Shown in pieces: positions 49,501 to 62,400 of a DNA stretch of 64,000 bases. Source of the stretch: Poecilobothrus nobilitatus. Taxonomy: Eukaryota; Arthropoda; Insecta; Diptera; Dolichopodidae. The stretch spans positions 36,229,398-36,293,397 of the forward strand of contig OX352773.1 in NCBI GenBank assembly GCA_947095535.1, given 5' to 3'. The notes beneath the pieces were generated by a model. That model saw nothing but the letters and a program-made list of their open reading frames with translations, was not told where the DNA came from and did not search any database. The number at the start of each line of letters is the position of its first letter. The first letter of the stretch is position 1. The position numbers and the translations under genes are program-made.

Positions 49501-52500
49501 TTGAATCACCACAAACTAATAAAAATAAATCTGAAGATTTAAATATTTCTGTAAAAGAAAGAATAGAGAATACAGAAAAAAACTCTAATAAAAAAGAAAG
49601 AGATAATGATTCCAAAAATAAAAATAGAAAAGTAAAACAAAGTATCAAAATTAGTAAAGAGGATGAAAAATTTTTAAAGTCAATGAATATTGAGGTACAA
49701 GATGAGAAAAAGAAATCTATTATTTTGCACAATCTAAAAGCTTTACAAATTGATACAGTTGAAGGCAAAAATTTACTATCACAATTTCAATCAAGTGAAA
49801 AAGGTATTAGAACAAGAAAATCCAGTATCCCAAAAAGAATTTCTGGCGAAATCAAAAGGAAAAAAATAAATGACGATAAAGAAAGTTCGAAACAAAATAA
49901 GAAAATTCGAAAGTCTCTTAATTTTAAAATGGAAAGAAACAACGCAATAGATAATAAAGATAAGGAAAATAAAGATGAAAAATTAAATAAAGAAAGTGAT
50001 CAAAAATTATTGAACAGAAGTAAAGATCAAATTAATGATGATGATAAAATAATGCAACCACCAAAAAAATCATTTGTAGAAAAGTTACAAACATCAACAA
50101 CAAGTTTAAATTCAGAAGATGAAGTTATTGAATCCTCGCAGAAATCTGAATCAATACTTGCACGTCGACAAAGAAAATCTTCGATAAATTTGACAACTGC
50201 TTTACAAGATGACAACAAAAAATCAAACATAATTAAAAGTCCCACAAAAACACCCTTAAGAAGTTCAAGAGAATCAGATGTTATTGAAAACCCATCTATA
50301 AAAAACTCCTCAAATAACAATAGCTTTGAAGGTAAGAAATTGTTTTTTAACACATTTGTATAAAATATTACTAAATTAAATATAAATTAAAATTAGGTAA
50401 AGTAAGGACACTAAGGAGTGCTTCAATTTCTCCAATGGTAGAAGACAATGATAATAAAAATAATAAAACTACTTTAAGTGAAAAATTAAACTCTGTGGTA
50501 CAAGCTAAAAAAATCTCTGAAATGGATACTGACTTAAATACGGAATTTTTACAAACCGAAAGATCTGTTCTTCAATTATCAACTAAAGCCCGATCTTTAC
50601 GAAATAATACAAGTTTAATTCAAAAAATATGTGATCCAGAAACACAGAAAGAAAATCAAAATGAAAATATGCTACGACAAACTAAAAAAAGTCCTGAAAA
50701 AATACAAAATATTGTGGAAATGCAAAGTCAAGTAAATACGGAATTAAGAAATAATTTACTACCCGATATTGATAATTTCCAAAACTCTGATTTTTCAAAT
50801 AAATCTCCAAGAAAACGTTTACAATATAATTTAGAAGAAGATAGCTTTTCCAATCGTAATTCGAAATTTTCACGAAATCTTCGTAAAGACTTAGAACCAG
50901 ATACTAGCAGTACTGATTCAATAATTTTCCCTTCTTTGGTTCAGTCACCACTAGGTCTAGAGAAAAAATCCCGAAATATTGCAGAAAATTTAGAATTATC
51001 TTTAAAAGAACAACAATTATTAAATGATGTTTTAAATGAAGAAAATCCCAGAACAACAAGATCAAGTCCAAGAAAATCAGCAAACGTTCAAAAGCAGCAA
51101 ATAATTATATCAGAAATGGAAACAGAACTAAATACAGAAAATGTTATAGATACGGAAAAAACTATAACACAAACTGAAGTACGAACAAGAAGTCCAAGAA
51201 AACTTCCAATGTGGGCTAAGAAAAAAATTAGCGAAGTGGATACTGAACCAAATACAGAAGTTTTAAATATTTCAATTGAACGTAAATTAAATGCTCCGGC
51301 AAGTCCTTCAACACCAAAACGAGAGGGTGATATTTATAAATATATTGAAGATAGAGGTATAGAATCACCAGCATATTCCCCAATAAAACCATTAACAAAT
51401 TCTAGTAAAAAATCATTAAATCAAAGTATTATCGCATCACCTATATGTAAAAATACAGATGAGAAGAATGCCGAATTCATGAATGACACCCTTAATATAT
51501 CTCCAATTCCCGTTGAAGAAGAACTTGAACAAAATGGAAAAAATGCAAAAAACAACAATAGTGCAACTGCCGTAGATAAACTATTTGATAATTTAAAAAC
51601 TACATTAGAAAATGAGAAAAAGTCTATTGAAGATGATACACAAGTTTCTCCTACAAGAAAACCAACTAGATCGGCTTCTTTAAATTCTCCACCGGATCGT
51701 AAAAACACTAATAATTCTTCGAGTCCAGCACCAAAACCTAAAACTCAATCAGGTTTAACTGGACGTGGTGCACAATTAATTAATATGATAAGAAATCGTA
51801 AAATTGATCCGGTAAATCGTTTTACATCATCCCCATTCAGATCTTCTAAACAAGAAGAATTATCAAGTTCACAGGAACAGCAACTACAACAACAAAATCC
51901 TCCAAGTCCACCAAAAAAATCAACTGATAATAACGATGCAATTTCATGTTCGCCATCTTCTGTACAACCACCACAACCAGTTCGTGATCTCTTAATATTT
52001 TCCAAGGTTTTACCATCCCCACATGCAAGTCCTTCAGCCAGCATATTAAAAAGAAAGTTACGAAAAGAAAGTTTAGATGATTTTGAATCACCTGCAAATA
52101 AAAGAAAACGTGTCAGTTTTCATGATCCACCAGTTTCTGTTACAAAAGAATACGTTAAACATGTTGAAGAAGAAAAACAACATACCCAGACTCGACTTAA
52201 TAAGTAAGTAAAATTACAATTAAAATTTAATTTTTTCAAAATATTTAAACTGTATGTATTATATTTTTCTTTTTTCTATTTAGAATGTTACAAGAACGTA
52301 CCAGCACCCCAACAAATAATTCAATGAAACATTCTCTTAAACGTAAAAATCGTATAGATAGTATGCTTGAATTGGCTAGATTTAATGATTCACCAATTCA
52401 TCATCAATCTAATATAAGAATGATTGAAATATCAAGAAAATCTCTTGAAAATGTAAACATTGCTGTTACAAATGATAATGAACAAATTTTACCAGCTTCA

Positions 52501-53220
52501 CCATCTAATACATCAACAATAACAACAGAACTTCAAGAATGTGATTCATCAAAACATATTATTACAGATGAACCTAATAATGTTGGTATACCACAAATAT
52601 CTGTTGAAATGGATTCGCTTAAATTAAATGCAACTGCTGATAGTACAACAAATCCACAACATATTTCTGAACATCAATGTAATCGAATTAATGTAGATGA
52701 TGATGAACGTTTAATAACACCCTCACCATCAATATATTTTACAGATGAAGCAGCTGTACTCAAATATGTTACTGAAAAATATAGTTTTGATGAAATCTAT
52801 GAAAAATATACTGATAAACGTGAAAATAAAGAATTTCTTACAAATAAATTGGTTCGTACAATATTTAAAGATTTAGCAATTGTTATGGAAAAAGATGTAC
52901 GTATTAAAACTAATGTATTAGAAATGTTATCAGAAAAACATCCGAAAGAATTTTTAGATCATGCAATACAAGAGAATTTATCATCTGTTGTTTGTGATCG
53001 TTTAAATACAAATTCTGTTATTGATTATATATGTGAAACATTTAAAAATAATGCCGATTCTAGAAAAATGATTTTAGATAAAATTTCAAATATTTTAACA
53101 ACAGATCGTTTTAATTTAGATCGTCATGATTATTTTATGAAATTATTACATTATGAAAAAATGTCTAGTGATGACATAATTAATTGTATAGAAATAATAA
53201 CAAAAAATCGACGTTTATAA
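46575..53220 (+). CDS. Rif1: Rif1 (Rap1-interacting factor 1 homologue)
   Basis: Spliced CDS join(46575..46661, 46979..47885, 47958..48767, 48835..50331, 50397..52203, 52284..53220), 2014 aa; all exons join in frame at GT-AG sites. Rif1 binds chromatin, recruits protein phosphatase 1 to counter Dbf4-dependent kinase at origins, and sets late replication; in vertebrates it also acts in break repair. Residues 1 to about 690 are helical HEAT-like repeats, with the conserved AFVCWKTLVEIF (about 167-180) and EAYWYFLVKL segments. LTEHQKE...IPALYND (about 720-742) matches the vertebrate motif. Residues about 750-1840 are low-complexity, Lys/Ser/Asn-rich with S/T-P-R-K sites. PP1 docking motifs SILK (1649-1652) and RVSF (1672-1675) are intact and spaced as in vertebrates. 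A helical C-terminal domain lies at about 1855-2014. An in-frame TAA at 46566 supports the start, but the N-terminus is about 140 residues shorter than human, so an upstream exon may be missing. Confidence 0.93.
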
Positions 53221-53224
53221 TAAA
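53219..53224 (+). terminator. Poly(A) signal overlapping the Rif1 stop
   Basis: AATAAA formed by the last two bases of the stop codon and the next four. If used, the 3' UTR would be very short. Further downstream variants exist but no better hexamer close by was noticed. Confidence 0.35.
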
Positions 53225-56200
53225 AATTATTTGTTTTTTTTTATTTTATTAAAAAAAAAACAACTTTGATCCTTTTTAAATTAAATTTATACTTCATTTT
53301 GAACTAAAAAATAATTTACTATTATTATTATTATTTTATTCAAATGAAATGAAATTTTATTTATTTGGATAAAATTTGTTTTATATTTAATACATAAATT
53401 AATTAATTGGTGATTTTTTTTTTTTAACTTTTAATATAAGAGAAAAATATATTAAAAAAAAAACTTTTTCTATATTTTTATTCGTTTTATAGATAAGATT
53501 CATTTTACATTTTTAGTTAATATTGAAAAAAAAAAGAAAAACAAAAATTTGAATCAAAAAAAAAGTTAGTTCTAATTAAAAAAAAAAAATTGCATATATT
53601 TATATTAATTTCTTTATTCATTTTAATTAAAAATATTTTAAGATAAGCTACGATATTATTTTAAATTATTTTGAAAATGGATTTCTTTGTTGAAAATTAA
53701 TTTTCTGTTTATTTTTTTTTTTTGTTTTTATTGAAAACTAAAATGAACATTTAATATACAAGTAATAAATTAAGTAGTTTTCTTAATAACCTAATTTAGA
53801 TTTTTTGAAATTTAAAATATAAAAAATCATAAAATTTATCATTACATACATACAAAAATTCATATAGATAAATATTTAAAATTTTTATTTCATATCAGAT
53901 TCAAAACTTTTCGAACCTTAATACTAAAATTTTTTGCACTAAAAAATGGAAATTAACCTGAAAGGAAATTTTCCAATTAAAATTTAATTTCCTTGGTTAT
54001 GTACCTTAAACCTTCCTTGGTAAACCTTAAATAATTCTTCAGTTATTTCAGGATAAACAAATAATTACAAAAAATGTGCCTTTTTTTTTTAAAAAAAAAA
54101 CCTTTATATAATGTCAAATTTTTTAGTAAAATGTTGAAATTATGATTTCCGAAGATTTAATGCTTGATTTCAACCTTAAATAAAATATAGTTATTATAAC
54201 TTATGTATACGTTTTAAAATAAAAATTAACATTCAATATATAGGATAATTAAGTTTTAATTAAATTTGTGCCACTTAATTTTATTTTTTTTATTTTTATT
54301 TTTTTTATTTTTGTTAAGTAAAAATTTCAGAAAATTTTGACCTAAATAATTATTGAAAATCTGTACAAAGTAATCGCAAAAATACAGAAAAAAAATGTGA
54401 AGTTTTTTGATAGAAAATAAAATTTATTCAACAATGAATATCTATCAAAATATATTTTATATATTATTATAATATATTATATACATTTAAACATTTAATA
54501 ATAAGTAATGATATAATTAATAATTAATTAATTATAAAAAGAAAAAAGAAAACAAAAAAAAAAGCTTAACAGGGTACCTTGAATTTTACTAATATTAAAT
54601 AATTAAGAAAAAAAAAAAAGGATATTAAAAAGTTTATTATTATATAAATGATATTTGCTTATACCAAACAAACAAAAAATTTGTCATAATTAAATTTTTT
54701 TTCAAAATTTGAAATTTAAAATTTTATTTAAAAAAACTTTTTTTGTAGAAAAAAAAAAACCAAATTTAGTTTAATAACTTAATCCTGGATTAACCTATTA
54801 ATAACAAAAACAAGAATATTTTTTTAATTATTAGAAGGACTACAATAAATTTTTATTCTTTGAAATAATTTAAAACAAAAAAAAAACTTATTTTGAACTT
54901 CAATTAAAAATATTTGATAATTTTGAGCTTCAATAATTATTTTATTACATTATTATATACTAATAAAAAATAAAATTAAGGTTTTTATAACTATTAACAA
55001 TTTTTAATTTTTTTATTTTTATTTTTTTCAAATTTCATTTTATAATTAATTATTTCATTTATCATTTAATATATTTATAATTTTAATATTGTATTTATTA
55101 TATTAATACCCAGATATGCAAATTCCATATATGTACAATGAATTATTTGTATGGGATTTACACAAAGCAAAAAAAAGCAACTATAACACGTTTTCTATCT
55201 TCGCAAATTTAAATAATTTTTTTTTTTTTGTTTTATATATAAAATAATCCCACATAAGCAACTCTGTTTAAATAGATTTAAGCAACTTTAATTAGACTTA
55301 AGCAACTCTGATTAGATGAAGTTTTTTGTTTTTTTTTTTTGCCAGCCCCATATTAAATATAAAATTGTAAGATAATCTACAATTTATTGTTTCTGGAAAA
55401 TCATTTAGTTCATAAGAACGCAATTAATAATAAATATAAGTTCAATTAATCAATATTTAGTTCATAAACGCAAAATAATAAGTGTGTCTGACAAATAGCT
55501 TTTAAAGATACATACTGGGTTTTTATATAAGCCAATATTTTTTTTTTTTTTTTTAAATTTTATTAGTTTAATCAGTGTATATTAAAAATCAGTGATAATT
55601 TCTTGCATATATGCATATTTAAATTTTACAGGAAATTTGTATTAATTAAAATATAATCTATCTTTTTCGGCGTTCAGTAAATGAGATATACTTCTTCATC
55701 GGATTGAAAAAGTAGAAAATTAAATAGTTGCTTCTTTTCATAAAAAAATTAATATTTTTAATTTAAACAAAATTATTTTAAATTTCAATATATTTTAAAA
55801 ATAATGAATCCATACAAAATACATAACACTTTTCTTTTTTAGTTCAAAAAAAATAATGTTTTGAATATTAAAATTCAATGTTATATAAATAATTTACTAC
55901 TATTATTATTGTTCATAAGAAATATAATTTTAAAATGATTAAAAATTAAAAAAAAAAAAACAAAAAAAAAAAAAATTAAAAGTTTTATTTGAAATATTAA
56001 AAAACAAATATCTATATAACAAAAAAAAAAAAAATACAACTTTATAAACCTACTATTTGTGGGTACTGTAGTTATTAAGAAATGCTTATTTTAATTTTAT
56101 TTTAAAATAAATTGAAAATTATAAAAACACAAATATTTTATGTATTTTATTTATTAAGACAATTTTTTTAGGCAATTATAACTATATTGTCTATTATCTA

Positions 56201-56825
56201 AACGTACTGTATTCTATTCTAAAAAGAAACTTTCTGAAGGTATTGTCGCACATATAAATTCTATTTGATTGAAATTGACTTTTCACTACAACCAAAAAAA
56301 GTCTAAAAGGGTGTATGGTGTAAATTAATTTATTAATTTAGGTTCATTTTAAAAATATTTTAAAAACAACAACAAATTGTTCAAAAACAATCTAAAGACA
56401 ATTCATTTAAGAAGAGTATCAAGTGAATATAAAAATGAAGTAACGAAAAAAATCTAATTGACTTTCAAAATTTGCCATTTTCAAAAAAGTTGGGGACCGT
56501 ATTGAAATCTCACGAATTAAAATATGATGCCTCAAAATCTCGCGTTTTGATAAAGTAGAAATTGAAAAAATACAAGAATTATTGGGATTATTGTTGAAAA
56601 AAAATGTCGAATATCCAAAAAAAATTTAATATAAAATATCGAAAAAAAGTCTTTTTTTTTTGTTGTATATTATTATTAAAAATAATTATTTTATTATTGT
56701 TTTAGTATTTTATAAAAAACTAACATTTTTTTTTTTAAGAATATTTTTGATTTAGTTACAAAATCAGCTTTTATCAATTATAAAATATGCATGTAGTATG
56801 TATGAAATTACGTAAAATTTTAAAA
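53225..56825. other. AT-rich DNA downstream of Rif1, no gene seen
   Basis: Dense A/T homopolymers and TA-rich stretches (for example 54420-54550) without recognisable coding or RNA features. Near 55260-55320 a short unit containing AAGCAACTCTG/AAGCAACTTTAAT recurs about three times, a minor tandem-like repeat. Confidence 0.5.
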
Positions 56826-56829
56826 TCGG

Positions 56830-57190
56830 ATACTAAATTTGGATTCTGATAATATGTTTAGCGAAGGTTTAGGGGCGGTAGCTATATTAAACGCCTTATC
56901 CTTGTAAAAAAATGATTAGGACGGATTTTATATATAGTTAGTTACAAAATCATGATTTCAATAATTTGTTCCTATTTGCGGACGGAAGCCCCCACTATTT
57001 TTAAGTTTATTCTAAAATATGTATGTAAAATATACAATTAGGAGGATTTTAGAGTTGTATCAAAGTTGTAATTAGAGTATTCGCTTTTCCAAAATATCTA
57101 TATTTTATATGCGAGATTCTGAATTAGGAGGAATTTTAGAATTGCATTAAAAAAAATGGTTATACGCTTTTTCCAGTATATTTATATCAG
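56830..57190 (+). repeat. 87-90 bp repeat family, locus 2
   Basis: Contains GAGATTCTGAATTAGGAGG and GATTTTAGAGTTG-type blocks plus TTATACGCTTTTTCCAG, as at 20.7 kb. Here the trailing segment (TTTCAATAATTTGTTCC, then a GC-richer stretch and ACTATTTTTAAG) precedes further units. Confidence 0.65.
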
Positions 57191-57904
57191 GGTTGCTCTC
57201 TTTACCTAGAAACTATCAACAAAAAGTAGAAATGGAAAAAATACAAAATATTTTTTTTTATTTTACCCATTACCCAAACATATATCCACATTTCTATAAG
57301 CAAGTATGTACAATTACATACTACTATACTATAAAATACATTATATCTACACATAATACCAATAATTTTATTTTAAAATCCTTTAACCAGAAATATAAAA
57401 TAATAAATTTTTTTTTCTCACTATGTTCATACTTTTTAAATATTTTAGTTTAAATTTTTTTTTTGTATGTATGAATTGGAAAAAACTCGTAAGATTAAAA
57501 TAAAAGAAATATGTAGAATATTACTTTATTTTACGCTATTCTTTTCTGTATAGTTTTTAATTAAAAATATTAAAAAAAAAAAAAAAAATTAAAATAATGG
57601 AAAAAAAAAATATTATAAACTCAACAAAATTACAACATTAATATACCGGATGTGCACTTTTGAATATTTACAAGCATTAAATGAACTTTTTTCTATTTTG
57701 TTTCGGTTTTTAATTTTTCTTTTTTTTTTTTTTCAAACAAGACAACTCTATTGTCCTTGATGATGGGTGATATTAATAATTTTTTTTTTTTTTTTATGTT
57801 ATAGGGTGATCAAATACGTATTGTAATCTAAAGCTATTACAAAAGAAAGTTCACTGGCTTAATTCGAAGAAAAATTAAACTGAAATATTTATTATAAAAA
57901 ATAA

Positions 57905-58050
57905 AAAGTTTCTTCTTTTAAGAGAGGTGCATGTACTTTTGTTACCTTAGAGGGAGCCACATTTTCCTTAAAATTTCCAATCAAGCCAGCCAGTAAATTC
58001 AGCTAATAACATGAAACGGAAGGATTCCGTATTTATTCTGCTTTAATAAA
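57905..58050. repeat. Possible transposon end
   Basis: A less AT-rich segment with GGTGCATGTACTTTTGTTACC (57927-57947) and GAGGGAGCCACATTTTCC. The phrase resembles ends of Tc1/mariner-type elements in style. I did not find a matching inverted partner in the window. Confidence 0.3.
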
Positions 58051-59448
58051 TTATATTTTTTATATTTGCATCATTTCCACTGTTTTAAAAAAAAAAAAAA
58101 TTTTAAAAATTTTTAAATTTCATTTTATATATATGAAGGAAATTAATTTCTATATCTTTATTATATCCTTGCACATTCAAATTTTCTAAATTCAACTAAA
58201 AAACACTCTGTAAAAAGCAAAATATCGCTAACACTTTTTCACTGTAATACACGTCATGACTACAATATTATGATCACCTTAGCCGCGAACAATGAGAAAC
58301 AAAATTTCATATATTTAATATGTACCTAAACGTATATCTATATATAGGTATATCATCCATACATGGTGGTATATGTGATATCAAGGATTTCAAATAAGAA
58401 AAACTGTTACATGATAGATTTTTTTTTTTCTCTCTCTGATAATAAATTATATACAGAAGGAAGTCAGTAATACTAATAAGTGTATAGAAAAAATAAAACG
58501 TAGGATATCAGAATAAATCAAAAAAGGATCCTTGTTGAGCTTGAATAGTTATCATATTATATAATACATATTTACATGTCATTGAATTCATACACGTTCT
58601 TACAAATGCATGAATAGCATAAATTACTGCATGAATAGAATGCATTTTTTTTAATGAAAATCTGTGAACATTAATCGTAAATGATTTTCTAGTGTTTTTG
58701 CTGGCTTTTTTAAGTTAAGGGGCTAGCAATATATAAAGGATTTTGATCTTTTTCATTTTGAAAATAATTATTAAGTGTAAAATGTTCTCTAGTAAAGTAC
58801 TTATTACATTATAAGCCTAAAAATTTGTAGAATTAAAAACAAAAAAAAAAAAAACTAATTTTAAAAAGTGATAATAATTTTATCCTATAATACATGCATA
58901 TATGCTTATGAATCTATGCTTGGCATGACAGATTAGAAAATTATAATAGGAATATGAAATTAAATAATTATGATAAAATGTTTATAATTAAATGTTAAAA
59001 AAAAATTTAATGCATGTATATTTGTATGTAATATACTCTTCTAATAGCGTTATTTTAATTGATATTTATGGCATTTTTTAAAAAAAAGAAAGAAAAATTA
59101 AAATGAAAATGGAACATGCAATTTTCTTTACTATTTAAATTTTATGTTATGAGTTTTTTTTTTTTGTAAGGATTACGTGATAATTTTATTACTATTTATT
59201 ATTTTGCAAAAAGGTGAAAGAGGTGAATAATTGAATGTATTGGTTCTAGAGATAATTAAGATTAAAGAATTTAAATTCATAGTTTCACTAAATATGAAAT
59301 GTAAAAATAATAATTAAAAACTGTCTTTTAAAATAAAGATACATATATACCTATATAGACCTATATAGTTTGTTTACGGTTTAAAACCCAGCAATATCTG
59401 CAAAAACAATCAAAAGATAAAAAAATTGTGCGCTGAAATGTCACAAGA

Positions 59449-59507
59449 AATAAAGCCGTACAGGCTCGACTTTATTAACATTTCTTTTTAAAGCGGCAAT
59501 AAAGTCG
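59449..59507. repeat. Interleaved inverted repeats (AATAAAGTCG type)
   Basis: CGACTTTATT (59467-59476) and its exact reverse complement AATAAAGTCG (59498-59507) form a 10 bp stem. A third variant, AATAAAGCCG, lies at 59450-59459 and can pair imperfectly with 59467-59476. A similar pair (AATAAAACCGAA and TTCGGCTTTATT) occurs at about 60259-60299. Confidence 0.6.
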
Positions 59508-59859
59508 AAATAGCGAGTTCTTACATATAGTCTTCGGTGAAAAAATAAAGTTCCATCGCTCTTATTTACATTTTCCAAATATTATATTTATTTTACCTTT
59601 TTTCCGTTTTGTATTCAGAATTATGTTGTTACTTATTCCAGACAATTTTCTTCGTTTTTTGGAGGTTGTTAAAAATATATGTTTGGAGTTGGGGATATGT
59701 TTGCATAGGGATATACTTTCTTTTTTTTTAGAAGGTTTAAGTAAAGCAAATTGTAGTACACTCAAAATATTTTAAAGTAAACTTTCTGGAAAAAACGGTA
59801 TTATATCTCCTTTTCTTTAAATTCTCCTGAAATACTTAAAATATTTATAAAATATGTTA

Positions 59860-60060
59860 GGCGAGATTTTATGATAAGTTACAAAACCATGAATATACAT
59901 TTTTTCCAGAATATTTAGATACATATTATATATATATATATAAATATATATGTGAGATTCTTAATTAGAATAGATTTTATAATTGGTCACAAAATCAAAT
60001 AATTTAATAATTTGTTTTGAGGAATTTTAAATCAGTCTGGTTCAAACTATTTTAAGAATA
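59860..60060 (+). repeat. 87-90 bp repeat family, locus 3
   Basis: Units with TTTTTTCCAGAATATTTAGA, a TA run, GTGAGATTCTTAATTAGAA and GATTTTATAATTGGTCACAAA, followed by the trailing TTTAATAATTTGTTTTGAGG segment, the same order as at 20.8-20.9 kb. Confidence 0.65.
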
Positions 60061-62139
60061 TATTTTTATTAAAATAACCATATAATAGATATAATAATAA
60101 AAATTATCTAGCTTTAATACTTTTGAGTATTGAAACAATGTATTATTAGGTATTGCAGTACCTATATGTTGAATTATAAACACAAGAATTTTTTTTATAA
60201 TAAAAATAAATACTTTATTTCCTTTTCGATTTAGGCGTTATTTCATTTTGAAAATGGTAATAAAACCGAATTTGAGAAAATGATGATTTCGGCTTTATTT
60301 TATTGTTAAAAGGGAAACAAAGCTCATTTGGCCTTATTTCTTCCGGGACTATTTCAGGGCACCTACATTTATTTGTATAGGCGGAGAATAAGTCACAATA
60401 AATTTAAATTTATACCATATAAGTGTAAGAAATAATTGTAACTTTTGTATATTTTTGAGCATAGTTTTCAACTGTAGCTTAATGATAACCTTATTATTTA
60501 TAGACTAGTATCTATTGACTATATATTAGTACTATCTAAATTGTATAGACTATATCTTAAATGAAATGTCTATATGTAGATCAAACATAATATAAAATAA
60601 AGTTTATGTTAATTTGATTACTAATTACTTTTTAAGAAATAAATTAAAAACTGATCAAAAATACACAGATATAGTCTTTTAACTTTTTGACTTAGATTAT
60701 TTTATGAATTTTTTAACTCTTTTTTCTATACATTTATCATTATTCATAATTTAAAGGATGATTTTCAGTCAACTTGTCTGCATTTGATTTTTATTATTAT
60801 AAAAAGTCTTTTTAATATTTTTTTTTTCATAACTACAAAAGTCATTTACAATATTATAATTCGTAATAGACAAAAGAATTTTTTGTTGTGCACCTTAAGA
60901 AATCATTTTCAAATAAATTTCCCTATTGACATTAAAAATAGAACGTAATTTTGTTTTATTCTGTAAAATCCTACGGTCACTTATAAACATGGAGTATATT
61001 TTATCTAAGGTACATTCGTGATGTGAAAATTCTAAAAGGTCCTTTGAAAATTACATAATATTACATATTTAAAAGTGAAAAAATATTAAATTAAAATAAA
61101 TAAAAAGAAAAATAAAAAAATAAAATAAAAAAATAAAATAAAAAAATTAAAAAGAAGCCGCAAAAATTAAACCTATGTCAACATAAAACTTGAAGTAAAA
61201 ATCAAATCAACATGATTTTAATGAAATTTTCATTCTTTTTTTGTTATTTTATTATTTTTATTACTTTGAATATTAATGTGGATAATTTTATGTCAAGCTT
61301 TTAGCATTTTTTCCACACCTAAGTGAAATTAATCTTGACAACTTTGGTTTTTATATATAGGTACATAATATGCATTCACTTTTCAAGATACATGAGTACA
61401 TTTTTTTTCAACTTAGATACACTTCGTTTTTTTTTTTTTTGTTTCTATATAGTTACATTTTCTGTTTTTCTATATTATACAACTACATATTATCTTTTAC
61501 TTCTCAACTCTTCGGAAAATTATATTTATCTGCATTTTCGTTTTTTTTTTCCTCAGGAATAAGTAATTTTCTATCCAGTTAAGGTACAAAGAAAAACTGA
61601 AACATTTTTTTTATGTTTTTTTTTATTTTTGTGGAAAAAAAAAATACTGTAAAATAGAATGTGCACAACTGGGTAAGTGATATGAACATTCAAGTCACTG
61701 AATGTTCACTTAGAGACTTAAAAGTAAATATGAAACTTTTAAGAATGAGTTTTCCGAAAGAATTTTCATTTAAAATTTTTGTGATTAAAAAAAAAAAAAA
61801 TAATAAATAAAATGAAAAAAAAAAAAAAGGTTTACTTAAAAGAAAATTTGTTATAATCAAAAATGTAAAGTAATAAGGGGGAAAAAAATAAAATAAAAGG
61901 ATACATATGACATTTTCATTAAATTTTGTGATGCAATAAAAGTGATATATACAAAGAAATTATAATTTTTTTTTCTGCTCCTAAGATTTAAGGCTAAAGA
62001 TTTCTAGAAAAAAACTTTGACTTTTTCAATTTAATATAAATTTTGGTTCCTTAATTAGATATTTAGATTTTATTAATGAAACAAAGATTATTATTCTTTT
62101 AATAACTGTAAATTTGAATACGTTCTACGTTTGATTTTT
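60061..62139. other. AT-rich DNA, no gene seen
   Basis: Contains the inverted pair at about 60259-60299 and an AAAAT-rich simple-sequence stretch near 61080-61155. The 79- and 70-codon frames at 61323-61582 overlap each other, are Phe/Tyr-rich and show no domain. Confidence 0.5.
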
Positions 62140-62400
62140 AAGTTTTTAGAGTTGCTTCAAAATCAGTGTGTTCCATTTTTTCCAGAATATGTATATATAT
62201 TTTGATTTATATATATGTATATGCGAGATTCTGAATTAGCAAGGATTTTAGAGTTAGAATCAAAATTAGAGTTTCTCCTTTTTCCAGAATATTTATATAT
62301 ATATATTTATACGCGAGTATCTGATTAAGAAGAGATTTTAGGGTTGGATTCAAAATCAGGGTTCCAATAATTTCTTTTAGAGAGGGTTTATTATATGTTT
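62140..62400 (+). repeat. 87-90 bp repeat family, locus 4
   Basis: Two to three tandem units: TTTTTCCAGAATAT at about 62178 and 62280, and GAGATTCTGAATTAG (62225) followed 90 bp later by a diverged GAGTATCTGATTAAG (62315). The trailing TTCCAATAATTTCTTTTAG segment closes the array. Confidence 0.7.

Noticed and set aside
57905..58050. Complete Tc1/mariner transposon
   Set aside because: Only one terminal-like phrase is visible; no inverted partner and no transposase frame were found.
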